Shown here in pieces: positions 40,376 to 49,405 of a stretch of DNA of 64,000 nt. Source of the stretch: Nocardia flavorosea (lineage in GTDB: Bacteria > Actinomycetota > Actinomycetes > Mycobacteriales > Mycobacteriaceae); assembly GCF_015477805.1 (NCBI RefSeq), contig NZ_JADLQL010000006.1, positions 62,001 to 126,000 of the forward strand, in the 5' to 3' direction. Under the pieces are notes generated by a model, which ran no database searches, was not told where the DNA came from, and saw nothing but the letters and a program-made list of their open reading frames with translations. Made by a program: the position numbers and the translations under genes. Each line of letters begins with the position of its first letter. Position 1 is the first letter of the stretch.

Positions 40376-41148
40376 CGGCGCAACTCGCGGCCGATACCGG
40401 AAAGCCCCCGGCGCTGCGGCGCGCGGACGGTGCCCGGCTGCTCGTCCAGCCCGTCCTCGTCGCCTTGCTCACCGTCGGCGTGCTGGTGTGGGCACTACGA
40501 CGCGATCTCACCGTCACCCAGCAGGCCAGCCTGAACGCGAGCAATATCGCCACCGTCACCTGGCAGCACGTGCTCATCAGCGCCACGGTGGTGCTGATCG
40601 TGATCGCCGTCGCGGTACCGCTGGGCACGCTGCTCACCCGCCCGGGTTACCGCCGGCTCGCGCCGTTCTTCGTCGGTATCGCCAATATCGGCGCGGCGGC
40701 CCCCGCCATCGGGCTGATCGTGCTGTTCTACCTGGCCACCAGGACCACGGGTTTCTGGATCGGGGTGGCACCGATCGCGTTCTATTCGCTGCTGCCGGTC
40801 CTGCGTAACACCATCCTCGGCTATCAGCAGGTGGATCCGCTGCTCATCGATGCCGGGCGCGGACAGGGGATGTCGGCGGCAACGGTACTGCGGCGGATCG
40901 AATTCCCGCTGGCAGTCCCCTATATCCTGGCCGGACTGCGCACCTCGCTGGTCCTGGCCGTGGGCACCGCCACCCTGTCGTTCCTGGTGAGTGCCGGCGG
41001 CCTCGGAATTCTCATCGACACCGGATACAAACTACGCGACAACGTCACCCTGGTCGTCGGCGCGGTACTGGCGGTCGCGCTGGCGCTGCTGGTGGATTGG
41101 CTGGGCGCGGTGGCCGAACGCCTGCTCGGCCCGAGGGGGCTGCGATGA
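40372..41148 (+). CDS. Osmoprotectant ABC transporter permease (second copy)
   Basis: A 258-residue permease with six predicted helices. LLIDAGRGQGMSAATVLRRI then EFPLAVPYILAGLRTSLV is the ATPase-coupling loop. It is a paralogue of the permease at 38545, so the transporter uses a heterodimeric channel as in ProW/ProZ of mycobacteria. Start ATG overlaps the ATPase stop and its own stop overlaps the binding-protein start, both by ATGA. Confidence 0.9.
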   Translation: MTAQLAADTGKPPALRRADGARLLVQPVLVALLTVGVLVWALRRDLTVTQQASLNASNIATVTWQHVLISATVVLIVIAVAVPLGTLLTRPGYRRLAPFFVGIANIGAAAPAIGLIVLFYLATRTTGFWIGVAPIAFYSLLPVLRNTILGYQQVDPLLIDAGRGQGMSAATVLRRIEFPLAVPYILAGLRTSLVLAVGTATLSFLVSAGGLGILIDTGYKLRDNVTLVVGAVLAVALALLVDWLGAVAERLLGPRGLR

Positions 41149-42170
41149 ACACGCTGCGGACACCCCTGCACCCGTATCGCCCGGTGCGCAGGTCGAACGG
41201 GATCCGCACGCTGGGGGTGCTGCTGCTCTGCGGGGTTGTACTGATCGCGGGATGCGGTCTGCAATCCGGTAGCGCGGTACCGCTACGCGTGGGGCCCGGC
41301 AGTATCCGGCCGGTGCCCGCACTCGCGGGGGCCCCGGTCACGGTGGGGTCGAAGGATTTCACCGAACAGCAGATCCTCGGCTACATCATCGAATTCGCGC
41401 TGGTCGCCGCCGGGGCCGAGGTGCGCGATCTGACGAATATCCAAGGCTCCAACAGCTTGCGCGACGCCCAGCTCAGCGGCCAGATCGATATCGCCTACGA
41501 CTACACCGGCACCGGCTGGGTGAACTATCTGGGCAACGAAACACCGGTCCCGGACGAACAGGGCCAGTTCGAGGCGGTCCGCGATGCCGACCGGGCCGCC
41601 CACGGGATGGTCTGGGCGGCGATGGCGCCGATGAACAACACCTACGCGCTGGCCACCGCCCGGCGCACCGCAGAAAGCACCGGGGTGTGGTCGCTGTCGG
41701 ACTACGCCGAACTCGTCGCCACCGATCCGGCCGCGGCCGCCACCTGCGTCGGCACCGAATTCAATGTGCGCCAGGACGGCTACCCGGGTATGGCCCGTGC
41801 CTACGGGATCGACGAGAGCCGGGTGAGCAAACGGATCGTGCAGGACGCCGTGGTCTTCCAGGCGACCGCCGATGCCCGCCAGTGTGCGTTCGGGTCGGTG
41901 GCGGCCACCGACGGCCGTATCCCCGCACTCGATCTGGTACTGCTGGCCGACGATCGCGCATTCTTCCCGAAGTACAATGCTGCGCTGGTGATGCGCGCGG
42001 AATTCGCCGACGCATACCCGGAGGTCACCGCGATCATGACGCCGATTTCCCGGTTGCTGACAAACGAGTCGATCACCGAACTGAACAGGCAGGTCGATGT
42101 GGAGGGCCGCGAACCCGCGGAAGTCGCACGGGACTGGATGGTCACGCACGGGTTCGTCACAGCGAAGTGA
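41145..42170 (+). CDS. proX: Osmoprotectant-binding lipoprotein (ProX/OpuBC-like)
   Basis: A 341-residue protein from ATG 41145. Its N-terminus (about 45 residues) ends in a lipobox VLIAGCG, so it is a membrane-anchored lipoprotein. The mature domain shows VGSKDFTEQQILGYIIEFAL and GQIDIAYDYTGTGWVNYLGN, typical of OpuAC/ProX solute-binding proteins for quaternary ammonium compounds. It supplies substrate to the two permeases. The long basic pre-lipobox stretch is unusual. Confidence 0.9.
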   Translation: MNTLRTPLHPYRPVRRSNGIRTLGVLLLCGVVLIAGCGLQSGSAVPLRVGPGSIRPVPALAGAPVTVGSKDFTEQQILGYIIEFALVAAGAEVRDLTNIQGSNSLRDAQLSGQIDIAYDYTGTGWVNYLGNETPVPDEQGQFEAVRDADRAAHGMVWAAMAPMNNTYALATARRTAESTGVWSLSDYAELVATDPAAAATCVGTEFNVRQDGYPGMARAYGIDESRVSKRIVQDAVVFQATADARQCAFGSVAATDGRIPALDLVLLADDRAFFPKYNAALVMRAEFADAYPEVTAIMTPISRLLTNESITELNRQVDVEGREPAEVARDWMVTHGFVTAK

Positions 42171-42510
42171 CCGGCCTGGTCGGCTCACCGGATTGACCGG
42201 CCTGGTCGGCTCAGCGGGGGCGGCCGGGGTCGGCTCAGCCGAGGGCGGCCGGAGGGCGCAACTGAACGCCGACCCGGTTCGCCTCGGCGGAACGACGGGG
42301 CAGGTTCGGCTCGACAGAACGACGGGCCGGGTCGGCTCGGCGGGACGGCCGGGCGGCCCGACAGAACGACAGACCGGGCCGCCCCAATGGAGCGATGGCC
42401 AGGTTCGGCCCGACAGGAGCGATGGACCGGATCGGCCCAACAGAGCGATGAACCGGATCGGCCCGACGAACGACGGGCCGGATCGGCGCGGCGGAACGAC
42501 AAGTAGGAGG
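42171..42510. repeat. Degenerate direct-repeat field
   Basis: About ten imperfect copies of a 25-29 bp unit built on CGG(A/T)TCGGCCCGACAGA(A/G)CGA(T/C)G run to 42505. GACCGGCCTGGTCGGCTCA occurs twice at the start (42169 and 42195). Divergence increases towards the left, as in an old expanded array. It fills the gap between proX and FUSC and is not coding. Confidence 0.8.
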
Positions 42511-42517
42511 CGGTGGA

Positions 42518-44188
42518 TTGGTTGCCCCGGAGGGTCCGAAGATTCCGTCGCCCGCACCGGCCCGGTCGGCGCTGTTCGGGGTACCACCCGCGGGCCGCCG
42601 GCTGCCCGGCGCCGTCCGGGCCGCGGTGGCGTTCGGCGCGCCGGCTCTCGTCGCGGTAGCGCTGGGGCACGAACAGCAGGGACTGATGGCGGCGACCGGC
42701 GCGTTGGCGGTGATCTTCGGCGAGGGCCAGGTCTACCGGCGCCGCGTGCGGGTGATCGGCGCGGCCGCGCTGTCGCTGGTGCTGACGGCGTTCGCCGGCG
42801 GGCTCACCGGGGAATTGATCCAGACCCGGCTCGCCGCCGGTGGATCGCACTGGTGGCAGTTGAGTCTGGTGGTGCTGATGTCGGCGGTCGCGGTGGCGGG
42901 CACCTTCGTCAATTCCGCCTTGCGTCTCGGCCCGCCGGGCGGGTTCTTCTTCGTCCTCGCCGCGGGGGTCGGCGCGCTCATCACCGGGCACGGGGTGCCG
43001 CCCGGTGAGGTGGCGCTGTGGACCGCCATCGGGGGACTCAGTGCGCTGATCGTCGGAATGTCGGCCGCGCTCACCCGCGCCGATCCGCCCGAACAGCGGG
43101 CGGTGACAGCCGCGGCTGCCGCGGTACGCGATTACGCCGCGCTCGATCCGGCGGCCGGCGACACCATCGGCGCCCGCTACGCCACCGCGATGAAGGTACA
43201 GACGGCGTGGGCGCTGCTCGACGACGCCCGGCGCACTGACAGCACAGACGGCCTCGTCGACGAACTCACCCGCGCCCAGCGCGCGTTCGCCGGTGCACTG
43301 CACCGCGACAACGCCGCGGACAACGCCTCCGATCTGCTGTTCGACACCGGCCGCCCTGCGCCGACACCCCGCCCGACGCTGCGGTACCGGCTGCTGCGGT
43401 CGGTATCCCCGGACAGCCACGCCGCAGTATCGGCGAACCGGATCGCGATCGCCACACTGCTGGCCGGTGGCCTGACCGTCGCGCTCGACCTGGGGCGTCC
43501 CGATTGGGCGGTGGTCACCGTCACGGTGCTGTTGCACCAAGGGCCGGACCGGGTCCGGGGCACCTATCGCGGTGTGCACCGCATCGGCGGCACCGCGCTG
43601 GGATTGGTGCTGTTCACCGGTCTCTATGCCCTCGAACCGGGGCCGTGGTCGCTGGTGCTCATCCTGATGACGCTGCAGTTCGCGATCGAAACGTTCGTGG
43701 CCCGCAACTACGGACTGGCCGTCGTGTTCATCACTGCGCTGGCGCTGCTCATGGGTGGTGGCGGGCAGTACGGCGATATGGTCCCCGTGGTCCGGGACCG
43801 GCTGGTGGAGAGCGCGATCGGCGTGCTGATCGGCCTGGCGGCGCTGTGGTCGATCGACCGCCGCGCGCACCGCCGGGTGCTGTTGCGCAACGACCAGCGA
43901 GTACTCGAAGCACTCGGCCGGCTGCTGCGGCTCCTGGCGCTGCCGGCGCGGCAACGCACGGCGTTACCCGAGGTGCGGCGGGAACTCGAATTCGAACTGA
44001 TGGGTTCGACACTCGGCGCGATCGACGCCGCCCACAACGAACCCGAGTGGACCCGTACCCATTGGATCAGGCATCAGCGTATCCGCCGGCTCGGCCACCA
44101 CGTCCTCGCCGCCGACCTGTACCCGGACTCCCCTGTCGATCCGGGCCTGCTGAGCGGGTGGTCCCGCAATCTCGCAGAGCTGGCTTGA
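42518..44188 (+). CDS. FUSC-family membrane protein
   Basis: A 556-residue protein from TTG 42518, preceded by AGGAGG (42505-42510). Two clusters of about five to six membrane helices (roughly residues 30-185 and 300-450) are separated by a soluble region, and a helical cytoplasmic tail follows. GRPDWAVVTVTVLLHQGPD and YRGVHRIGGTALGLVLF are typical of the FUSC/aluminium-activated transporter fold. These proteins export aromatic acids or other anions; the substrate is unknown. It converges with the MDMPI gene, 31 bp apart. Confidence 0.85.
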   Translation: MVAPEGPKIPSPAPARSALFGVPPAGRRLPGAVRAAVAFGAPALVAVALGHEQQGLMAATGALAVIFGEGQVYRRRVRVIGAAALSLVLTAFAGGLTGELIQTRLAAGGSHWWQLSLVVLMSAVAVAGTFVNSALRLGPPGGFFFVLAAGVGALITGHGVPPGEVALWTAIGGLSALIVGMSAALTRADPPEQRAVTAAAAAVRDYAALDPAAGDTIGARYATAMKVQTAWALLDDARRTDSTDGLVDELTRAQRAFAGALHRDNAADNASDLLFDTGRPAPTPRPTLRYRLLRSVSPDSHAAVSANRIAIATLLAGGLTVALDLGRPDWAVVTVTVLLHQGPDRVRGTYRGVHRIGGTALGLVLFTGLYALEPGPWSLVLILMTLQFAIETFVARNYGLAVVFITALALLMGGGGQYGDMVPVVRDRLVESAIGVLIGLAALWSIDRRAHRRVLLRNDQRVLEALGRLLRLLALPARQRTALPEVRRELEFELMGSTLGAIDAAHNEPEWTRTHWIRHQRIRRLGHHVLAADLYPDSPVDPGLLSGWSRNLAELA

Positions 44189-44219
44189 CGTGCTCCCCGC
44201 CGGTTCATCGGCCATCCGG

Positions 44220-44966
44220 TCAGGGGACGATCGGTTCGAGTAACAGCGCGTCCAGGTCGGCGCGACGGCCGTCGACGATCAGTCCGGCCTCGTCCGGGTC
44301 GATGCGGCCCCACAGCAGGAGCGCCAGTCCCTCGGCGGGACCGGAGACCCGCAACGGCACCTCGTCGATATCGCCGCCCGAACCGCCGAGCACCCAGCCG
44401 GGCGCGGGGTCGAGGTCCGTCGCGACCAGAGCGAGCGGGGACGACAGCGGTGCCATCCGGCCGATTCCCACCTGGCGGGGATGAAAGACCGTCACCACCT
44501 CGTCCACAGCGTCCGCCCAGACCTCCGGCACGGCCCGCATCAGGCCGAGGGCGGGCTTGCCCGCGATCGCGGCGCGCAGATCGTGCCCGTGGACGAGCGT
44601 CTCGTGGACCTGCCGGCGATGCCAGAACGACACCGGACCTTCGCCCATCGGGTCCGGATGGGCCAGGACGCGGGCGGTCGCCGCCGGATCCAGTTCGGCG
44701 AGGGTTCCCCGCAGTTCCGTAGCGCAGGCGGCGTAGTGGTCGGCGAGGTCGAACGGCCCGTCCTCCAGGGGCGTCGCTCGCTGCGCGCGCGCACTTGCCG
44801 CGGCCCAGTGGTGCACGAACGCCAGGTGCTCCACCAGTTCGCGGACCGTCCAGTCGCCGCAGGACGGCACGGTGGCAGCCGGGTCCGCGTCCGGAATCGA
44901 AGCGAGGAACTCCCCTTGGAAGTCCGCTAGCAGCAGTGGGAAATCGAGACCGGAAAGCGCACTCAT
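44220..44966 (-). CDS. DinB-like/mycothiol-dependent maleylpyruvate isomerase-family protein
   Basis: A 248-residue protein. CGDWTVRELVEHLAFVHHWA carries the metal-ligand HHW histidine region, and WHRRQVHETLVHGHDLRAAI the second set, E/H/HD. In this fold a Zn site activates mycothiol for isomerisation or S-transfer. It is a common actinobacterial family whose members have diverse unknown substrates. It lies 33 bp downstream of the TetR gene on the same strand and may be part of that operon. Confidence 0.85.
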   Translation of the reverse strand: MSALSGLDFPLLLADFQGEFLASIPDADPAATVPSCGDWTVRELVEHLAFVHHWAAASARAQRATPLEDGPFDLADHYAACATELRGTLAELDPAATARVLAHPDPMGEGPVSFWHRRQVHETLVHGHDLRAAIAGKPALGLMRAVPEVWADAVDEVVTVFHPRQVGIGRMAPLSSPLALVATDLDPAPGWVLGGSGGDIDEVPLRVSGPAEGLALLLWGRIDPDEAGLIVDGRRADLDALLLEPIVP

Positions 44967-44999
44967 GGCGTCACGCTACCGCAGACCACCGACCGGATC

Positions 45000-45587
45000 T
45001 CAGCCGATCGGCAGCCGCTCGTCGAGCAGGAACGGCAGCAGGAAATCGCGGAGCAGGGCGCGTTCCTCGGCCTCGTCCGCGGGCGGCAGGGTCAGCAGCG
45101 AGACCATGATCCGCACCGTCCACCGGCTCAGCCGCTGCGCCGCGGCGGGGGTCAGCTCGGGCCGGAACCGGGTGACGAAGGCGGTGACCAGGGCGTCGAT
45201 CACCGCCGACGAATCCGACAGCCGCGCCACTATTCCCGCGTCGGCCGGTTCGAACCAGACCGCCAGATGAGGTGTCTTGCGGGTTTCGGCGAGGGTGGCG
45301 GCGATACCGTCCAGCAGGCGTTCGGCGCGGTCGGGACCGTCCAATCGCTGCTCTCGCCAGACCCGTTCGATCAACTGGGTGGCCTCCCGGCCGGCGAAGG
45401 CCACGTACAGCGACTGCCGGCTGTCGAAATACCGGTAGAGCGTCGCGCGTGAACAACCGGCGGCCTCGGCGATCTCGGCCATCCCGACAGTCGCGGCGCC
45501 TTTGTCGATCACCAATGCCCGGACCGCGTCCAGAATTCGCTCGACGGCCAGTTCGGAACGCCCGCCGGCCAGCCAGTCACCACTCAT
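45000..45587 (-). CDS. TetR-family regulator
   Basis: A 195-residue regulator from ATG 45587. The HTH is IAEAAGCSRATLYRYFDSRQ at about residues 35-55, followed by a ligand-binding helical domain. It lies 69 bp after the P450 gene on the same strand, and a long palindrome sits in the P450 promoter, so it is probably an autoregulated repressor of this operon. The ligand is likely the P450 substrate or product. Confidence 0.85.
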   Translation of the reverse strand: MSGDWLAGGRSELAVERILDAVRALVIDKGAATVGMAEIAEAAGCSRATLYRYFDSRQSLYVAFAGREATQLIERVWREQRLDGPDRAERLLDGIAATLAETRKTPHLAVWFEPADAGIVARLSDSSAVIDALVTAFVTRFRPELTPAAAQRLSRWTVRIMVSLLTLPPADEAEERALLRDFLLPFLLDERLPIG

Positions 45588-45656
45588 ACACACCCCGCAG
45601 CAGCGCACCGGCCGATACCGGGCCACCACCCCCGGATCCGCCCCGAACCCGGCAGC

Positions 45657-46880
45657 TCATGCCGCGCATCGGAACGGAACGCTGGTGGGGCGGCGCACAT
45701 ACGGGCCGGGGGCGTAGGTGACGGCATCGATATCGACCCGGTAGTCCGGGAAACGGTCCAGCAGTTCCTCCAGCGCCACCCGTGCCTGCATCCGGGCGGC
45801 CGCCGCGCCGAGACAGTGGTGCGGGCCGTGCCCGAAAGTCATGATGCGCTGGGGGTTGCGCTCGATATCCAGTTCCGCCGCGTCGGCGCCGAAGGACCGT
45901 TCGTCGCGGTTCGCCGAGCCGTACACCAGCAGTACCTTACGGCCCGCCGGTATCGTCCGGCCGTCGAGTTCCACATCCCGCGTCGCGGTGCGGGCCAGCC
46001 CCTGGACCGGGGAGGTGAGGCGGGCGAATTCCTCGACCGCCGCCCGGATCTGTCCGGGGTCCGCGGCCAGCGCGGCCCGCTGTTCGGGGTGCTGCTGCAA
46101 CAACTGCACGGCGCCACCCAGGAGGCCGGTGGTCGTGTCGTTTCCACCGGACACCATGGTCCAGGTGTAGGCCAGGATCTGCACCAGCCCGTCCACATCG
46201 GTATCGTCGGCCGCCATCCCCGCCTGCACCAGCAGCGAGACGGTATCGTCGCCCGGGTCGGTGCGCCGCCGTTTGATCAGTTCGGCGAAATAGCCCAGCA
46301 TCTGCATCGATGCCGCCTGTGCGTCGGCGGTGCGCTGAGTACTCGCCGCCACGACGGCATCGGTCCATCCGTCGAAAAGCGGCCGGTCGTCTTCCGGAAC
46401 ACCCAGGTAGTAGGCCACCACCATGGTGGGCAGGGGTTTGAACAGGTCGATCACGATATCGCCGCCGCCGTGTTCGGCCAGCCGGTCCAGCCGCTGCCGG
46501 ACGAACCGGCGGACCACCGGTTCCACCTCCGCCACCTGCCGCGGTGTGAAACCCGCGGCCACCAGTTTGCGGAATTCGGTGTGCTCGGGCGGATCCTGCA
46601 TCACCATCGGCGGATTGGCGGTGAGGTTGATCTTTTCCAGTTCGCCGTACTCCACGGTGAGCCCCTGGCCCGAGGAGTAGGTGGTGACATCGCGCGCTGC
46701 CGCATACACGTGCTCGTGCCGGGTCAGTACCCAGTAGTCGTTCTCCGGCTGGTTCCGCGGCACGACCCGATGCACCGGATCGTGCTCCCGCAATCCCGCG
46801 TACATCGCCCACGGCGACCGCCAGGTTTCACCCGAACGCAGCTCGAAATACGCTTCGCTCTGATACGTCTGACCCTCCAT
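45657..46880 (-). CDS. Cytochrome P450 (class I, actinobacterial)
   Basis: A 407-residue P450 from ATG 46880. The heme-binding loop FGHGPHHCLGAAAARMQ has the Cys ligand; the I-helix is SGGNDTTTG and the K-helix ExxR is EEFARL; the N-terminal MQDPPEHTEFRKLVAAGFTP is a typical B/C-helix region. It hydroxylates or epoxidises a lipophilic substrate using a ferredoxin partner, which is not encoded nearby. The gene appears leaderless, with a 22-bp palindrome in its promoter, and precedes tetR. The TTG at 46898 is an unlikely start. Confidence 0.9.
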   Translation of the reverse strand: MEGQTYQSEAYFELRSGETWRSPWAMYAGLREHDPVHRVVPRNQPENDYWVLTRHEHVYAAARDVTTYSSGQGLTVEYGELEKINLTANPPMVMQDPPEHTEFRKLVAAGFTPRQVAEVEPVVRRFVRQRLDRLAEHGGGDIVIDLFKPLPTMVVAYYLGVPEDDRPLFDGWTDAVVAASTQRTADAQAASMQMLGYFAELIKRRRTDPGDDTVSLLVQAGMAADDTDVDGLVQILAYTWTMVSGGNDTTTGLLGGAVQLLQQHPEQRAALAADPGQIRAAVEEFARLTSPVQGLARTATRDVELDGRTIPAGRKVLLVYGSANRDERSFGADAAELDIERNPQRIMTFGHGPHHCLGAAAARMQARVALEELLDRFPDYRVDIDAVTYAPGPYVRRPTSVPFRCAA

Positions 46881-46886
46881 GTCGTA

Positions 46887-46915
46887 ACAGTAAGACAAAA
46901 TCTAGATTTTGTCTG
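46887..46915 (-). promoter_or_regulatory. P450 promoter with 22-bp palindromic operator
   Basis: On the minus strand CAGACA (-35; 46910-46915) and TACTGT (-10; 46887-46892) have a 17-bp spacer. The perfect palindrome 46893-46914, with half-site AGACAAAATCT, fills that spacer and overlaps the -35. A start site about 7 bp past the -10 is the A of ATG 46880, so the mRNA would be leaderless. This is a textbook TetR repression layout. Confidence 0.75.
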
Positions 46916-47141
46916 CCGAATCGTCCGAATGCGATCGCTCGGCAAACCACGGCGGAAGAACCGGTCACAGGATGCCCACCCCGCGATCGGCGAACGAGGG
47001 CATAGTTGGAATCGACCCGAACAAAACCCTGGCCTCGGCACGCTGACCACCCATAACCTCGGCGGGCCGCAGCGGCGCGACCGGCCGAGGACGCCGGAAG
47101 TACGCTTGATCGTTCCCGACCCAGTAGAGAAGGACATCGCG

Positions 47142-48464
47142 ATGACCGATTCCAACCCGCCGAATCCCGCCGACGGCTGGAGCTTCGAGACCAAGCAGAT
47201 CCACGTGGGACAGGTTCCGGACAACACCACCAACGCCCGCGCTCTGCCGATCTACCAGACCACCTCCTACACCTTCCGCGATACCGAGCACGCCGCTGCC
47301 CTGTTCGGCCTGGCCGAACCCGGCAATATCTACACCCGGATCATGAATCCCACCCAGGATGCGGTGGAGCAGCGGATCGCAGCGCTCGAGGGCGGGGTCG
47401 CCGCACTGGTGCTGGCGTCGGGGCAGGCCGCCGAGACTCTGGCGATCCTGAACCTCGCCGGCGCCGGTGATCACATCGTCGCCAGCCCGCGGCTCTACGG
47501 CGGCACCTACAACCTCCTCCACTACACGCTGCCCAAACTCGGTATCGAGGTATCGTTCGTCGGCGATCCCGACGACCTGGACCAGTGGCGCGCCGCGACC
47601 CGCCCGAATACGAAGGCCTTCTACGGGGAGACGGTGTCCAACCCGCAGAACCATATTTTCGATATCCCGGGTATCGCCGAGGTCGCGCACGCCGCCGGTA
47701 TTCCGCTGATCGTCGACAACACGGTCGCGACCCCCTATCTGATCCAGCCACTGGCACACGGCGCCGATATCGTCGTGCACTCGGCGACGAAATACCTGGG
47801 TGGGCACGGCGCCGCCATCGCGGGCGCGATCGTCGACGGCGGAACCTTCGACTGGACGGTTCGCGGGGACGACGGCCCCCGCTTCCCCGGGTTCACCGAA
47901 CCGGATCCGAGCTACCACGGCGCCGTCTTCGCCGACCTGGGCGCACCGGCGTTCGCGCTCAAAGCCCGGGTCCAACTGCTGCGCGACCTCGGCCCCGCGG
48001 TTGCCCCGTTCAATGCCTTCCTGATCAGCCAGGGCCTGGAAACGCTGAGCCTGCGGATGGAACGGCACGTACAGAACGCTCAGGCCGTCGCCGAATTCCT
48101 CACCGAACGGCCGGAGGTCACCTCGGTGTCGTATGCGGGGCTCCCGTCCTCGCCGTGGTACGAACGCGGTAAGCAGCTCGCACCGAAGGGCACCGGTGCG
48201 GTGATCTCGTTCGAACTGGCCGGCGGTGTGGACGCGGGTAAGAAATTCGTCGACGCGCTGACCCTGCACAGCCATGTCGCCAATATCGGCGATGTGCGCT
48301 CGCTGGTGATCCACCCTGCCTCGACCACGCATTCGCAGCTGACGCCCGAGGAACAGCTGAGTTCCGGGGTCACGCCGGGTCTGGTGCGGCTCGCAGTGGG
48401 AATCGAGGGAATCGACGACATCCTCGCCGACCTGCGTGTCGGTTTCGCCGCCGCGGCCGGCTAG
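47142..48464 (+). CDS. metY: O-acetylhomoserine sulfhydrylase (MetY type)
   Basis: A 440-residue PLP enzyme from ATG 47142 with GAGAAGGACATCGCG. The PLP lysine is in VVHSATKYLGGHG; SGQAAETLAILNLAGAGDHI and ETVSNPQNHIFDIPGIAEVA are MetY/cystathionine gamma-synthase-family motifs, and the length (440) fits O-acetylhomoserine sulfhydrylase rather than the shorter MetB. It makes homocysteine from O-acetylhomoserine and sulfide. No metX follows. I could not find a SAM riboswitch in the 227-bp leader region. Confidence 0.9.
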   Translation: MTDSNPPNPADGWSFETKQIHVGQVPDNTTNARALPIYQTTSYTFRDTEHAAALFGLAEPGNIYTRIMNPTQDAVEQRIAALEGGVAALVLASGQAAETLAILNLAGAGDHIVASPRLYGGTYNLLHYTLPKLGIEVSFVGDPDDLDQWRAATRPNTKAFYGETVSNPQNHIFDIPGIAEVAHAAGIPLIVDNTVATPYLIQPLAHGADIVVHSATKYLGGHGAAIAGAIVDGGTFDWTVRGDDGPRFPGFTEPDPSYHGAVFADLGAPAFALKARVQLLRDLGPAVAPFNAFLISQGLETLSLRMERHVQNAQAVAEFLTERPEVTSVSYAGLPSSPWYERGKQLAPKGTGAVISFELAGGVDAGKKFVDALTLHSHVANIGDVRSLVIHPASTTHSQLTPEEQLSSGVTPGLVRLAVGIEGIDDILADLRVGFAAAAG

Positions 48465-48493
48465 TCCCGGTCACCCAGATCTGGCGAACCCCG

Positions 48494-48525
48494 GAGCCGG
48501 ACCCGCTCGACAGCGGGTCCGGCTC
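48494..48525 (+). terminator. Strong intrinsic terminator after metY
   Basis: Perfect 14-bp arms (GAGCCGGACCCGCT / AGCGGGTCCGGCTC), CGAC loop, followed by TCTTCG, 29 bp after the metY stop. The best hairpin in the window. Confidence 0.9.
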
Positions 48526-48634
48526 TCTTCGTGCCTCGGCGCCCCCGGCAACGCGACAACCGCCGCCGGGAATCATCGCCCCTTCGTATCGGCCCCCTGT
48601 CGCGACGGTCCGGCCGGGTACAAGTGAACCGCTC

Positions 48635-48650
48635 GCGACCGGCAGGTCGC
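48635..48650 (-). terminator. Hairpin downstream of a 35-residue ORF
   Basis: GCGACC-GGCA-GGTCGC directly adjoins the stop codon of the small minus-strand gene at 48651-48758, as a terminator would. Confidence 0.5.
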
Positions 48651-48758
48651 TCAGACCGGGACGCACGGCGTACCCGACGAATACACATGCAGTACACAGC
48701 GCACGGCCAGGATGATGGCATCGGCCAGTTCGGCGGGGGTATAGGCGAACGGGTGCAT
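48651..48758 (-). CDS. Small protein, 35 residues
   Basis: ATG 48756-48758 to TGA 48651-48653. The protein reads MHPFAYTPAELADAIILAVR in its first 20 residues, an amphipathic helix, then a Cys/Val/Tyr-rich tail ending PCVPV. GGAGGA lies 7 bp before the ATG, the best ribosome site in the neighbourhood, and a hairpin follows the stop at 48635-48650. Two cysteines in CVLHVYSSGTPC could bind a metal or form a disulfide. It is not a recognised family. Confidence 0.5.
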   Translation of the reverse strand: MHPFAYTPAELADAIILAVRCVLHVYSSGTPCVPV

Positions 48759-49321
48759 CGAACGTTCCTCCGGATGCGGGGCCGGGCAGTTCCCGGCCGG
48801 GCGGACACTCTGTGCGTGAAACCCTCCTCGGTAAGAGTGTGCGCTCGGCGCGCCTCATACGTCGATTCACCGGATACGGCTTCACATCGACTTCGTCGCG
48901 ATACGCCCGCACTCCACCGGCCGGCGCGCCAGACTATCCAGGCGGTCCCGCGCCGGCAGACCGCGCACCGCGGTCGAAACGTCCGCCGTCCAGAAGCCGG
49001 CCCCGCACTCGGAACACCCACACCACCGTCCAGAGGTGGCCGGAGCCAGGCCACGCTCGCGTAACCAGAGCAGACGGCATACCGGCAGCCGCGCCCAGGG
49101 TCTCGGCTGGGCCGCGCGCCGGAGACCGGGCGCGCCCTGTGGCGTACGCCGCAGCGGCCCGGGCGGCTCCGCAAGGAAGCCGTCAAGGCGTCGAAGCGGG
49201 GCGTAAAGGACGCGTCAACGTGCTGGGTGCAGGGGAACCCGGCTCGTAGTTTCGACCCGGTTGGGCAGCCGCAGCCGTTCGGTTGCGTCGCGCTGCCCCG
49301 GTTTTCGGAATGGAGGCGGAC
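48759..49321. other. 563-bp gene-free region before the kdp operon
   Basis: No ORF with a ribosome site or family motif. The kdp promoter should lie here but no -10/-35 pair is convincing. A repeated CCGTCCAGA motif occurs around 48988 and 49027. Confidence 0.5.
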
Positions 49322-49405
49322 GTGTCGATCCTGGCCTATCTCCTGGTCACGGTCGCGGTATTCGGTGTGCTCGGATTCGTACAGCGGATGGTGGAGCGAT
49401 TGTGA
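49322..49405 (+). CDS. 27-residue membrane peptide upstream of kdpF
   Basis: From GTG 49322, preceded by TGGAGGCGG, the frame VSILAYLLVTVAVFGVLGFV continues to QRMVERL and stops at 49405. It has one membrane helix and a basic end. Its stop overlaps the KdpF GTG (GTGA), so it is part of the kdp operon. I do not know a family name; it resembles small membrane subunits that stabilise transporters, as KdpF does. Confidence 0.6.
   Translation: MSILAYLLVTVAVFGVLGFVQRMVERL

Noticed and set aside
45228..45262. tRNA-like GGTTCGAA motif
   Set aside because: It is inside the tetR coding sequence and has no acceptor or anticodon stem around it; no tRNA gene was found in the window.
46916..47141. SAM-type riboswitch before metY
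   Set aside because: No SAM-I or SAM-IV core sequence could be seen in the leader.
48755..48766. SOS-box-like TCGAACGTTC before the 35-residue ORF
   Set aside because: The two half-sites are not spaced by the required 4 bp.
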